Shown: one piece after another, positions 12,001-27,200 of the stretch | Layout of the letters: each line of letters starts with the position of its first letter | How positions within the stretch are numbered: the stretch's first letter is position 1 | Assembly: GCA_030674185.1 (NCBI GenBank) | Contig: CM060307.1 | Span: 60,597,481 to 60,661,480 of the forward strand | Reading direction: 5' to 3' | Length of the DNA stretch: 64,000 bases | DNA from: Monoplex corrugatus | Taxonomy: Eukaryota > Mollusca > Gastropoda > Littorinimorpha > Ranellidae | The notes under the pieces: model-generated | The model's input: only the letters and a program-made list of their open reading frames with translations | What the model was told of the DNA's origin: nothing | Database searches by the model: none | Program-made: the position numbers and the translations under genes

Positions 12001-15000
12001 TCTCTTCTATAGTATAGTGCAATGCAAACACAGGTGCACAAAGTCGAAAAGCACAAGGTAAACAAAATTTGTGAAAACAGATACATAAATATATTGAACT
12101 CTACTGCACACACAATGATTAAAGAATCTGTCTCTCTCTTTCTTCATGTAGATCAAGACAAATACTGACTGCTACTGGCACTACGACAAGGAAAGTTTTG
12201 AGATCCAATCACTTTTACAGCCATTTTGTGATGCTGAACCCAAACTAGAAGAGGGATGTTTCATTCTTCAAGTAAAAAGTACATGTATTGTCCATGTGTC
12301 ATAAAATAAGGGCTAGAAATGTAATAGCAACATTCTAGAATGTATTGACAATACCAAAGAAATAAGACGGAAGCAGGGAGAATTTTTATTAGAGGAGTGT
12401 TCCGAGCTTACAGTTTTTGTGCTCTGTATCCGCTTCTGGGCTAGCTGAATGGGTAGCGCAAACTGCGTTAGATTTGAGAAGTTCTACAATACATGGGAGA
12501 TAATTCCTAAGAGTTATGTCCTTTGATTAGTATTGACAATAGTTCTTTCATTTGTACCATTTGCGGCTTTGAAACAGAATTTTGATAAAATAGTATATTC
12601 TGACAGTCAATCACACATTGTAGTATCAGTAACACATTGCAGTATACATGATGTTTTTTTTTTCTTCTAGACCTTACCTTTGCTGTCAGTTGTGTCAGCA
12701 TTCAATCTGCCCTCCCAGGCTGACCCAACAATCCACCAGCGACCTTTGTGTTCAGCCTGCAGCAAGTCTTTCATCCCGATGTTCAATTGGTTGTCTGCCA
12801 AACCGCCAGCTGGTCCAAATAACCAACACACAAATAGTAATGTAACTTCTCTTCTGCTTTGTGCCTGATTTAGTAGCACTGCATTCTCAACATAAGCTCA
12901 GAAAGTCTACTTCCCTCCTTTTTGATTCAGCAAAGGGAGTGTGGGGATGTAGTTTTACCGCATGGTATCCTTAAACATGTCTTGCATAAACACAGCTTGT
13001 GTGCATATGCAGATTAAATAAATCAAGTATCAGCTGTTTTTATTGTCATTTTAAATGCAAAGGAATACTTGAAGAGTTACAAGAACAATAATTGAAGAGT
13101 TACAAGAACAATAATTGAAGAGTTACAAGAAAATAATTGAAGAAGTACAAGAACAATAATTGAAGAGTTACAAGAACAACAGGGGATAGAAAACAAAGGC
13201 AACTGCTATCAATTACATTTAAGATTTTTTATGACATTTCAGATTTTCAAAGAAAATAGTTTTTATGAGATCAGTAATTGTCTGTTTAGTTAATTAAGTG
13301 TGGTAAAAATCAGTGGGAATCCCATTAAACTTCTTTTCATTCATGTCAGGAGAACGTGATACATGCAATGAATCATCACTGGCAACCTGAAAATATCTCA
13401 TAATTAGAATACTTCAAATAAATTGTCATTGATAATTTATGACATTTTCCTGGATTCATATTCCCTTTAATACAGATAGATTAAAATGTTTAAAGACAAC
13501 ACCAAAAGGAAAATAAAACACATCATAAGATGCACACCTTTACAATTTTCAGCCATGATGTCCTTTGCTAAACCACAAATACAAACGACTGGGGCTTATT
13601 ATATGCAATCAAATTCATGCCATTCAAACTAGTGCAACCCATTTCTTACCTCGAATGAATTTTCCAGCAAGCTGTCGGAGACGATCTGTTCGTTCAATGT
13701 CCGCACCAGGCACACGACGAACATTGTTGTTACGAACTGCAACTAACACTTCCAGCATGAAGCGTACACGAGCCGGAATAGATGTGCCTGATTCTTCCAG
13801 TTCTCGTGCCTTCTGCTGTATGGAGGAGATCTGGTTGCCAAGCAGCTCAGGGTCATCACGACGCAAGTAGAATCCAGCCGCTGAAAGGAATAAAACCTGA
13901 ATGAAAATTTTCACTATGGACATTCTGACAATGAACTTTCCCACAACTCATTTCATTTACTTTGGCACGTGCAAAGTACTTGCAATATATAAATGTATGG
14001 TATCAAAATATTTTGTTGAAAACCACACTGGTGTCAGTACCAAGATAAATTCAAATAAGACCAAGATGATTTTACTACTTGCTGTCTCAATTACAACTTA
14101 CAAAAACACTGTATCACAAAGATCTACACAAACACTTGTACATTTTGTATAGTGATCAGAACTGCTTACAACATAAACATTACAATGTACTGTAAAAACC
14201 AACAGAATGCTGAACGGGGAAACTTACAATTATGCAAAATTTATGAAATATAAAATTTCTAAACCTGATCTGATAGATGGATATGTATCTGGAAACATGA
14301 AAGTGTTTAAAAATTGGTGTTTCCACTGTTGTTACAGAATATGAAATTCAAAGACTGTGTACAAAAAACAGTACGCACAATTATTTCATATAAACAAATC
14401 TAAACAAACATAAACCAAGATACAGTTTATTCACTGGATGAAAATATTACTACAAATCATCCTTCCATAGCGTTGTTCTCCAAACACATTCATACTTACT
14501 GCACATTATACATAATCAGACTTTTCAGTGGAGTGCAGAGAACTCAAGCTTTCCGCTATGTTGTTACATGTCTGCATCTTTCAGTAGGTGTACATGTTGG
14601 GTGAGAGACATGTCGTGTGTGAGAAAAGTGACAGACATGTTGGGTGTTTTCATGTTTTCATACTTATAGGATCTTTAACATGCGTATCTGATATTCTGCA
14701 TGAATATAAACATGAAAGGAGTTTAGGCACTGGCAGGTCTGCACACATGTTGACCAGGGAGATTGGAAAATCTGTAACCTTTACCCACCAGGCGAAGATG
14801 TCTGGGCTGATCAAACCCTGGACTTTTCGATTGGAAGTCCTACATTCACCCATTTGACTATCATACCCTGTCATATAACACACTCACATCATGCTGTGCA
14901 AAATATACAAACAAAACAAACAAACTGTTGCATTTAAATACTGGAAACAAAGTTTAATATAACCAGGACAGCTATGGACATGGGAACAAATGCCTGTATC

Positions 15001-15654
15001 ACCAATAGACCAATGGCCAATGGAAACATCACAACTCTGTGTATTTACCAGAGATGGAAACTCATAACTCAAAGTATTTACAATAAAAAGAAGATAATCC
15101 ACACTTATCACCACTTCTGTCCTGACCCTGTCGACTTAAGCAGAAGCAAATATAAGTCCACATACTTTTCTTTTCTTGTTTTTAATGTTTGTGGGCTACA
15201 ACTCCTGCTGATATTCGAATAGTCATTTCCTTTTTTTTTTCACACTGTAACTAAAGGGTGCATGCTGTTTTTATGTACCATAAACCACTGAACAGTAGCA
15301 TGACTTACAGGATCTTAAACATGTGCATTTGGTGTTCTGCATGTGCATACAGAATTTGACTATCATGCCAGTTACCAGTAGTCCACAGTCTGAAATCTTC
15401 ATATTTAGTTTTACATAGTTTGTGACGACCATTTAACAATATGAACTCAAATTTATGGTTCCACAAATATTTCAAGTTAAGGAGAACCACCACAACACAT
15501 ACCCCATCTTTTAGATCTACTCACTTTTCATTACAAGAAGCAGCAGCTCAATGTCTTTTTCTGAGAAAGATTCCACAAACTGTGTGATGACATCAAACAG
15601 CAAGGAATGGTGGGCCACCTGGTATGATAAAACAATAATGTTAATGACATTTAC

Positions 15655-15692
<38 letters not shown>

Positions 15693-17844
15693 CATCATCA
15701 TCATCATCATCATCATCACCACCACCACCACCACCACCACCACACCACCATCATTATCATCATCATAATGATGATGATATTTCAATTAATGAATACTGCA
15801 TGTCCAAAACATGCTTATTACACTTTCTAATGACTGAAATAAAACATTAAAAACATATGAGCATGATATTCTTGTTCACGTTAAAACAAAAATCACTTAA
15901 GACTATATTCTAACAATAACACAAATAGCACAGAACTACTATAACATCTATGTATACACACAATAATCAAAAATCTTTTTAAGTAATGAAAAGAACATTT
16001 TCTGAGAGAAAAAGTTTCATTTACAATAAACAACCTTCTTTTTTTCAAAAGGGGGAATACAAATTAACGAAAAAGAAGACAGAAGATGAGGAATGTGAAA
16101 AATGACCTTGAAGTTGTAGAGGTAACACAAGAGCAACACAACATTGTCCATAGTGTGCTCTCCTCCATACTGCTCTTCTTGAGTAATTGTTCATATTTTG
16201 TACAAACATGTTGCAGAAAGTAGGCCCCTGTAACAACACAGCACAGATCTACATGAACACAATCTGCAATATCATCTGCTGAGGGTAACATCAACTTCAG
16301 TAAACATACAATCTAAATCATGAGGACCGGGCTGGTTTTTTTGATGGAGCTGTGGATTCAACAACTGATGTTCAATTTCTACCTGCGACACAAGAACTGA
16401 CCTGTTCGCTGCCCATCTTACTGCTGAAATCAGTCTGGGGGTATCAGCTTAATGTCTCTTAGATCCCTTCTTCTTCTCCCTATCCCACCCCTGTTGAAGT
16501 TCTTGAGAGTGTATAATATGGCTTTGTGCAAGCCAAATCATCTGCTAGATAACGCAAGCAGATTTTGGTGTCTTGCACATGGAATTGTCAGAATGTAATG
16601 AATCCATCTGGATTAAACGCCAATCTCTAAATGAAAATCACTGCTCGTGCTTACAAAACTAGAACTGACAGCAAGAAACACTAAAATAAACACACATACA
16701 AGACCAGAAAAGCACTTCTTTTCACACAACATCTTTTAAGTAAACACAAGCACATGTAAATGGCAGGCAATAAGATCTCTTTTAAGAACAAAAGACCACC
16801 ACCATCAAACCTCCCCCATTCACACACACATGCGCGCACACACGTGTGCGAAACACATACACAGACACAGACGCGCGTGCACTCACACCCACACCCACAC
16901 AGAGGTAAACCCAGATTTACTTTCCTGTTGCTTGGTGATACAGCGACATTTTCAGTTGATTAAGAAAAAGGTTTCCTAAGATCAGAGTGTCCTCTCTCCT
17001 GAATGACAAAGGAATTCTGAGGCTTCTTGTGACATCTTACACTAAACATTTCCATCAAGCTTTAGACATCACAGTGCCATTTCTGCCTTGGAGGATGAAC
17101 ATCAGACTCACAAGGGGCCGGTGAGACACTGACAGCTGTGAGTCACTTTCCACAAGACAATAGGGACACATTTTATAACCAGAGTACATTCACATTATCA
17201 CCTTACCCACTTCAGAGCCCACATTGCCATGCAGTATGGCAACCAACATGGCCATTTCTGCCACCAGTCGCTCTGGGGTCAGGACTGAAGACACCACAGC
17301 CTCCTGGACCAACTTGAAGAGGGTCTGGTTGACAGAGGCACGGCTGTGTTGCATGTACATGTCTTCCACAGCTTTTGCAATGCTCTGCATATTAGATTCA
17401 TTGGCCCTGTAAGTAACAGTCATTATAATTTAATCAAGACACCAACAAAACTTACACATATAACAGATATAGCATATACATGTTTGACAGATGGAGATAG
17501 ACATGAACAAGAACAAGAACAAACTTAATTTAAGAATATGTGAAATAAAAAATATGCCTTTTTCACTTTCAACCTTTGCCAACATAGGGTGCACACTATG
17601 TGTGAATTATACATGAATCAACTACATATAAATCATGTATGAATCAACATCATTATGTCAACCATGCAAATGTGAGTGAACAAATGTTTTAATGAACACT
17701 AGCTTTAGGCTGTAATTCGAAACATGTAGAATGACGGAGAGGTGGAATGTAGCTACTGATTCCATTAAACTGGAATGACTTTTTTTGTGTGTGCAGTTAT
17801 ATGTGCAAAGACACTTGAATATGTGTGGAAGGAATATGGGGGGA

Positions 17845-17904
<60 letters not shown>

Positions 17905-17908
17905 AGAA

Positions 17909-17973
<65 letters not shown>

Positions 17974-19103
17974 CCAATGGAAAAGACAGTGATGCAATAT
18001 GACATCGCTTGGTCAATTTTTCATGTCTGTATCTGTGTTGCTAAAATGTGCTCCATGAAGCTAGAACAAAACAAAGTATAAGAAATAGTGAGACAGAAAA
18101 CAAGCCATTCCCCGATTAAGATAAGATTTTCTCTGTGAAGCACTTAAAAGGAGGCACACTATCTGTATAATACTGTACACAATCTGTTTGACCATGCAAC
18201 TGCTTGAGATTGCAAAGAACAGGTAGAATGACTAAATGTTATTCATACTATACTAGTTTTTATCTCACCTGTTCAATAAACCTTTCACTTGTTTTCTCAG
18301 GCGCTCTAGTTCTACAGACTCCTGCCCACTGCCTGCAAGCATTGCTGCCCTCTTTGCCGGGGGATATATGCTCCACCTTGTTCTGTAAAACAGTTAAAAA
18401 TTCAATAGCATCCCCACATGACTGTCATGTGCAACAAATGGAAAAGTAAAATCCTCACACACACACACACACACACACACCACACACACACATCAATAAA
18501 AATAATAACAGCATGAACAACCAGTGACCATTCATTTCCCATCCCCCTCAATAGACTTGACCACCTTCCCAACACCCATCCACACTACACCAATAAGAAG
18601 ACACGAAAAAGCTGAACACATACCTCTGTCAGAAAGCAGTTGTCCTTTTTTGTCAACAAGTCGCCCATAGATATCCTCTCTCACTTCACTGTGCGCATCT
18701 GATTCCTCTTCCTCATCTGTCCCCATGTCATCATCATCATCCACATCATCTTCATCATCTTCTACCATTTGTTCGGCATCACTATCATTATCAAGGTCCA
18801 TTTCTTCACTGTTTTCAGTCTCACCGAAGGAGCCGTCTTCTTCACTCTCATCTAAGAAATCCTCTCCTGGTTCATCTTGATCTGATTCACTGTTATCTAG
18901 CTGGAAACGGACTTTTTTGGGCCGGTTTTCTGACGGAGATTCTGACAACAAAACAAATTCATTTGTATAAGCTGCACTGAAGTATCTTGATAATTTGTGT
19001 GCACATGGCAAACAATGGAGGTTATCTTGTCAGAAGCATACAAGCAAACGAAGAGTACAACTGGCCTATCTCAAAATTTATGCTAGAGTACTCTGATGGC
19101 GCG

Positions 19104-19140
<37 letters not shown>

Positions 19141-19750
19141 ACACATGCACACACACACATATACAGACAGACAAAAAACACACACACACACACACTCATA
19201 AACACACACTCGCACACATGCTTTTTCTCTCTCTCACTCTCTCTCTCTTCATTTAAACACATATACACAGAAAAGAAGAAATCTTGAGAAAGAAATGCAG
19301 ACAAATAGGTCATCGCTTTCTTGGAAACAAAAGTCAGTAAAAAAAAACATCTTTATCTCAATGTCTCTGTCAACAAAATAAAACTTGTCATCAGCTGACT
19401 ATATGCACAAATCACACCATAATTATGATCTTTTGAGATAGGCAAGAAAGCTGAGGTTAAGATGTCAAGACTTCAAAATGGAAGGTCTGACAATTGACTT
19501 GATCTACTACTCAAGTAATATCTGGTAGGTAAAGGGCTGACATATTTTCTGCTTCTCATGTCAACATGCAGACCTTGCAAATTTTTGAGGCACTTTTGCA
19601 TGTATATACCCACACAGTATACAAAATAGAAGTGCTGAAGATTCTATAGTATTTGGTGGCTGCTGGAAACTTGAAAAAATCTAGCACTCACACCCCTAAA
19701 ACATAATTTACTGCATGGAAGGGCAAAAAAACCAAAAACAACTGAACCCC

Positions 19751-19793
<43 letters not shown>

Positions 19794-20219
19794 CTGCCAA
19801 ATATGTGAAAGGCCAGCCATAATGAGAGATATGGAAGCTACATCCCAAAAATGCAAACTAAGAAATTATCTTTTGATTTTCCCTGCCTGTTACCCCTCCT
19901 TCACACTCTCTGGTTTGATAACCATATTACAACATAAGTGTCAGCCAGAGTATATCAGCCAACTGTATATCAAGCAGTGACAGTAAAAAGCAACAAAGAT
20001 GGTTGACAGAGACAGCTGTGGGAACATTTGCTTTCAGACTAAATATGTGATGGTATTTCGGACATTCTTTGTGATTTATCCATCTTTCTGCAACAGAAGT
20101 AAGTATTTTTGCTGTCAATTTCCATCTAAATTTAAAGAAAAAGGCAGACAAAGAAAGATTTGGACCAATAAAAAGACAGAGAGAGACAGAGAGAAAGAGA
20201 AAGAGAGAGAGAGATAGAC

Positions 20220-20279
<60 letters not shown>

Positions 20280-21698
20280 GGGGGAAGACATCTAAAGCAA
20301 CAGTATTAAAGAGACCTTAGTAGCTGACATTTCTCCACTTCAGGCCTTCCAGCTTGCTGCAGACTGACATCTTTTCCCCCATGCAATGCCCATGATGGTA
20401 CAAACAGACAAATAAAAGGAGCATTCCTGTCTAACAACAATGTAACAGAAACTACTTACTAGAAGACAGGCTGCTCCTCTGTTTTTCTTTTGTTTCTACT
20501 GCCTCCTTGATTGGCTTTGGCACTTTCAAGTCTTCTGTCTGCTGTACCATTCCGTAGAGCTTCTTGTGATCAACAACATCCAACAAGACTCAAAAGTCAA
20601 GGAAGCTTCTGCATAAAATGAGCATTATTCTCCATAGGGAAAGCATTACACCATCCATTTAGTGCACACATTTAGAATCTATTATCAATTCAATGAAAAC
20701 AACAATTATAACATCGTGAGCAGCATAAATGCCACTCCCAGTTTGAAAAAAACAGATAACAATAAAAAACAACACAGTCAAGCCAATAGACTTCAGCTTA
20801 ATGACGACAAAACAGAAGCTATCCTCATTGGCACCCGTCAGAAACTTTCTCAGCTGCCTCCTCTTTCTCTCCCATTATGTAACACATCAGTCCCAATTTC
20901 TGATTCAGCTAAAAACCTTGGTGTCTGCATTGACTCTACCCTCTCCATGAACAACTTTGTTTCTCAAACTGCCAGATCCTGCTACTATCATCTCCATCGT
21001 ATAAGGCTGATCAGGAAGTATCTCTCTGTCGAAACAACTGCAAAACTCGTTCTCTCCTTCATAATGTCTCGCATTGACTATTGCAATTCACTCCTGTCTG
21101 GTCTTCCTGCCTCCACCATTCACATCCTACAGCGCATTCAAAACAATGCTGCACGCCTTGTACTCAAAAAGAAAAAAGCTGACCACATATCTCCTCTCCT
21201 GGCACAACTTCACTGGCTCCCTGTATCAAAGCGCATACAGTACAAACTAGACACCATGTGCTACAAAAGCCTCAATAACGCAGCCCCCGATTACCTGTCA
21301 AGCCTACTTGAGATCTATCTTCCCTCACGTACCCTCCGCTCTGCCTCCGATCCTCTGACTTTTCGCTTTCCACGCACTAAGCTCAATACCTATGGTCCAC
21401 GAGCCTTCTCTGTTTCTGGTCCACTCTCCTGGAACAAACTTCCTCTCTCAGTCCGTCAGCAACCTACTTTTGTCTCCTTCAAGTCCGCTCTCAAAACTCA
21501 CCTTTTCTCCTCCGCATAAAATCCTAACCTCACTCAACCCCCCCCCCCCCCCCCCCCCCCCCCCCTCTGCAGCCTGTCTCCGCTCGGAGGGAATCACATG
21601 GTTATAATATATAATTGTATATGCTATGCTCTCTATAATTTTCCATTGGTTTTATTCTTGCTTTTATTGCTTTTATTCTTTCTCCCCATTTATAGCCA

Positions 21699-21742
<44 letters not shown>

Positions 21743-23440
21743 CGTGTGTGTGCGTGCGTGCGTGCGTGCTTGCGTGTGTGTCTGCTTCAGCGCTTAGATT
21801 TGATTTTATCAAGATTTTGCGCTATATAAATATTGTAATTATTATTATTATTATTATTCTATAACCTCCCTTTTTGCGTAAAAATTAATAAATATAAAAG
21901 AAATATTTGTTTGTAACACAAGTATATATCACCAAAAATCTCTGTGGAGGTGAAAAACTGAAACAGATCTCAAAATACATAATTCCTTTTTTTGTAGTTG
22001 CATACATAAAATAAAATGCTTTGGATATATGTAGATAGCCTACCACTTGTAACAAATTTCAGTTAAGTTTTAATGCAGTCAAAACGCTAAATAGAACACA
22101 TCTTGTCTATACCACAGGCTGGTTGGTTCTTTTGACAGAGCCATGGGCTCAAGTCTGATATTTGTGCAGGTTTAGGGAGTCCGCCAGATAAGTACTGGCA
22201 GGTCTGAGTGGAAACAAAAAAAAAAAAAGAATTAAACAATGAACATAATTTACTGACATAAATTCACATTTTACATTTCATACATGTACATCCAGGTTTA
22301 CACAATGACATTGTGAACACCAGAAAAGTCAATATATAACACACCTACAGTCAATGTTTGTCAGTGGTATCATCACACAATGGATGTCAAAGGATACAGT
22401 CAAGTCCATCGTCCTGAAAAGACTTTGGTAAGCTTGAGCTCTTTTTCAATTTCAGCTGTTTCTCCAGCTGCTTAAGCTGCCTCTGTTCACGTGCCATTAC
22501 TGCATCCTGCAAAAATGACAAAATACCAAAATGAATGTAAATAATACCATGTACACATGAAAAGACTATACCGTGAAATTGTGAGCTTGTGTGTGTGTGT
22601 GCATGTACACAAGGAGAGTGCATGTATGAGTAGTGAGTGTGTGAATGCAAATGTATGTGGATATGTGTGAGTCAATGTGGTTCTATTTTTTTCTATTGAC
22701 TCTACCCTCTCCATGAACAACTTTGTTTCTCAAACTGCCAGATCTTGCTACTATCACCTCCATCGTATAAGCCTGATCAGGAAGTATCTCTCTGTCGAAA
22801 CAACTGCAAAACTCGTTCTCTCCTTCATAATGTCTCGCATTGACTATTGCAATTCACTCCTGTCTGGTCTTCCTGCCTCCACCATTCATATCCTGCAGCG
22901 CATTCAAAACGATGCTGCACGTCTTGTACTAAAAAAGAAAAAAGCTGACCACATATCTCCTCTCCTGGCACAACTTCACTGGCTCCCTGTATCAAAGCGC
23001 ATACAGTACAAACTAGACACCATGTGCTACAAAAGCCTCAATAACGCAGCCCCCGATTACCTGTCAAGCCTACTTGAGATCTATGTTCCCTCACGTACCC
23101 TCCGCTCTGCCTCCGATCCTCTGACTTTTCGCTTTCCACGCACTAAGCTCAATACCTATGGTCCACGAGCCTTCTCTGTTTCTGGTCCACTTTCCTGGAA
23201 CAAACTTCCTCTCTCTGTCCGTCAGCAACCTACTTTTGTCTTCTTCAAGTCTGCTCTCAAAACTCACCTTTTCTCCTCTGCATAAAATCCTGACCTCACT
23301 CAATCCCCTCTGCAGCCTGTCTCCACTCGGAGGGGAATCACATTGTAATATATAATTGTGTATAATATGCTCTCTGTAATTTTCCATTGCTTTTATTCTT
23401 TCTCCCCATTTATAGCCGTGTGTGTGTGCATGCGTGTGTG

Positions 23441-23517
<77 letters not shown>

Positions 23518-24166
23518 TGTGTGTGTGCGTGCGTGCGTGTGTGTGTGTGCGTGCATGCGTGTGTGTGCGTGCGTGCGTGTGTGTCTGTTTTAGCGCTTAG
23601 ATTTGATTTTATCAAGATTTTGCGCTATACAAATAAAATATTGTATTATTGTATTGTATTGTATTGTATAGTGTGTGTGTGCTAAATTCACGATATCATA
23701 TTTAGTTATATGACATAATTAAGCATGGAATTTTTTCTCTTCTTAGTCATTTCATCAACACATTTTCTAATTACCTGATAGGGCTTTTCATGAAAGGCGT
23801 CTTCCTCAATATCTGGTCGAATCTTGATACGTTCAGTGTTATTTAATTTTCTGTTTTTTTTAACACTCTTTGCTTTTTCTGAAGGCTTTACTGGATTTGG
23901 GTGATCTTCTTCTGGGCCCCTTTTCTTTTTCGTGAAATCCTTTTTCTTTTCTGTAGTCTCTTTGAGTACCTGCAAGAAAAAAAAATCTACTATTATGGGT
24001 ATAATCAAAAATTTAGTTGTAAAGTTTCAGTATACTGTTATGTGCAATGCAGTCACAACACATTATACATTCACTGGTGTGACTTGTACTAGTATTAGTC
24101 TATATAATTTAGTTTAATTAGTTCTATTTACACACACACACACAACACACACACACACACACACAC

Positions 24167-24225
<59 letters not shown>

Positions 24226-27200
24226 CACACACACACACACACACACATTCACAATTATACCAAACAACAATTCACAAAAGTGTAAAAAAGTTTAAGAAAC
24301 ACTGCAAAAAGAAAAGCCTTGATTCTTACCAGATTCTGGTTGTTGTCTACATTTCAATCTTGACATGAGGCCTTTATTCATATTCATGAAGGCCTTGTGT
24401 AGAGGTCGAAATGTACATGACAACTCTCTATGAAATAAACAGACTGCAGTAAGGATCAAGGCATTTCATAAAGTACAGCAGAAACAGCAATCAGTCTACC
24501 CTAGATTATAGAGTTTAAATCTACCCCACTAGGCATCACTATAACAAGAATGTGATATAAACAAAAAATAGTGCACACTTCAGAAAATAAAGAGAACTTT
24601 TAACAACTTTTAGTTTTCATACAGTACTTAAAATAATGCACATGTCAGCAATATGGAATTCAAATGAATAACATGCATCATTAATGTTTACTCCAAGACC
24701 CCTCTTTTTACTGGCACACACACACACACACACACACACACCACGCACGACACACGCACACACACATACACACATACACACACACAATCACACACCCCAA
24801 AAAAAAACACCACCACCAACAACAACACAAGAACAAGAACAACAACAACAAATACACACAACAGCAACAAAATGCAGCAGCTCTTGTTCTGAGAAAAAAA
24901 TCTGGCAAGAATTTTAATATTCTATGAGTATGCATGCCATTAAAGCTGCTATTGGTTTCTCTTACTACATAAACAAACATAACAAAAAAGAAACAAACAT
25001 AGCATACTTCCCAAACTCTTCAAGAAATCATATGGTTGAGTCAGGTTAGTACTGCAAGTTTTATAAACGTTAGTTTGACATCACACTAGTCAAGTGGGTA
25101 AATGTTGGACTTCCAAATCAGAGGGTCCTGGGTTCAATCTGCCAAAACATTTCCACCTATCTGTAAATAGATGGAGATTTTTTTTCAATCTCCCATCAAG
25201 AACACAAACCTGTCACAAACCCCTTTTGTATACATGTACATGTATGCAGAACATCAAATATGCACATTAAAGATCTTGTACGTCATGTCAGTGGCTGGTT
25301 TATAGAAACATGAAAACAACCAGCATGCATGACCGTCGAACATGGAGTACGCAGACTGTGCAGCAACATAATGTGCGCACAGTGTAGCCAAACAACATTT
25401 GTATTTGCGTTAAAAGAAAAAAAAAAATCAGAAAATTAAACAAAAGTTAGATAACTGGATAGTATCCAAGAAAAATCAAAAAAACAAAATAAAAGGTAGA
25501 TAACTGGATAGGCTTAATGCACCTCTGGATCAGGTTTACTCTTTGAAAATCTCTGAAGATATTTCTGGTTCATTTTTTCTTTTTTCTTCTTTCTGGCTGC
25601 TTTCCGGTTTGCTTTTCTAGACAAACAATGGGATTTGTCCTGAAACAGAAAATATAAAAGAGTTCATATTCATGTGTAACAAGAGATAAATCACTCTCTC
25701 TCTCTGTAGTTATTTTCATTTATTTATTTTTTTAAGATTAATTATTGTTTTTCTAACATTCAAACTACACTACAAGTACAACCTTGACATTTGAAATACT
25801 CAATACATTACGAATCAAATTAAAAGCATTTCATACCACATCAATTTTCAAAGAAGAAATATGAAATAACAAAGCGATGACAATAGCAATTTAGAATTTG
25901 CACATAAATCGTAGCAAAAACGAAAATAATCCACATGTTCAGCTAAGTACACATACACAAATAATTTCTCGATGAAAGAATCAAGCTCACAACTAATACC
26001 CAACAGTTTCGTACAATGAAAAGCATTTATTTTTGAAAGCACTTCTGTAATGTTCCCCTTTTTTTAAGAGAAATTTTTATCAGCTGACCTGGAGAAGTGG
26101 AAGTTATGATGAAATGGATATTGTGGAATAAATAAAATACAATGGGAGAATCAGAATGATACAACTGGTAATGGATAACAAGTAAGTAGGATCTATTACA
26201 GTACTGTAACACTGCAACACTTATGACAAACATTGGGGAAATAATAATCAATACTACTACTAAAACTACCAGAGCCACTATCACTATCATTGATACTGAT
26301 GATGGTATTTATAGTCTAAATCTGAATGTTGATGTAAAATCAAATAAAAGCATACACTCTCATCGGGGGATCTCTGCTGGACAGAAAGGTATGTCTGTAT
26401 TTAAACATGTTGTCAGTTTCTCAGTATTGACACAGTTTGCTAATCATTTCTATGACACCTGAGTGAAGGCTTGTGCAGTTCTGGCTGCTTTCCAGCTACT
26501 TTGCCAAAGCTGATAGGGAGGGTGGTCTCTCTTGTTCTGATCATGCAGATGCTGTCGTCTCTGAGTGGTAGGTCCTATATTGTAGCAGGTATGGTCTCTT
26601 TGATACAAATTATATCTTCAAGATCTGTCATTGGTGAGTCCAGTGTCTTGGGTATATGAGGACTCATCCCACTGCAGATCTGTCTGAGATCTTTTCTGTT
26701 CCTTCTGAGAAGGTCCCTTGATTGGTTTTGATATCATATGATTTAGGTTCTGTGGATTTGCTGATCATTTCTGCTAGTGACCAAATTCTCCATAATGTTT
26801 GTCAAAAACCTGAACAGCCAGAGCTTCATATAGAGGTTGGAGAGGCTATCCTGCACTTTTGTCATAGTTCTACTTCATCACCTCCTGCTCGTGTTCCACG
26901 TACTCTTGGTACATGTGGTTGCTGGGGTCTGGAGCCTTGTGAGATGGGAGTAGCATTGTAAAAGGTCATCTGAACAACAGCTCTGCAGTGATGGGAGCTT
27001 ACTGTTGATTGGGGAAGCCCTGAGGTTTATCATGGCAATGTGGTATCTTTTCCCATCATGTTCACATTTCTTGACTGTCTTCTTGATTATATGTACTCAT
27101 CTCTCAATGAACTGGTTGGACAGATGGTATCATGATGATGACATAACAGGCTTCTAAGAATTTTAACTGTGATTTTGATACCGCCCATTATTTCTTCATC

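Noticed and set aside
12419..12480. tRNA-like block (GAATGGGTAGCGCAAACTGC)
   Set aside because: No cloverleaf could be drawn; at most a SINE head remnant.
12648..12868. Plus-strand frames over 12.6-12.9 kb
   Set aside because: Shadows of NOM1 exon 12 on the other strand.
20662..21519. 285-codon frame as a host gene
   Set aside because: Its coding part is the C-terminus of an L2-like LINE repeated at three other places in the window.
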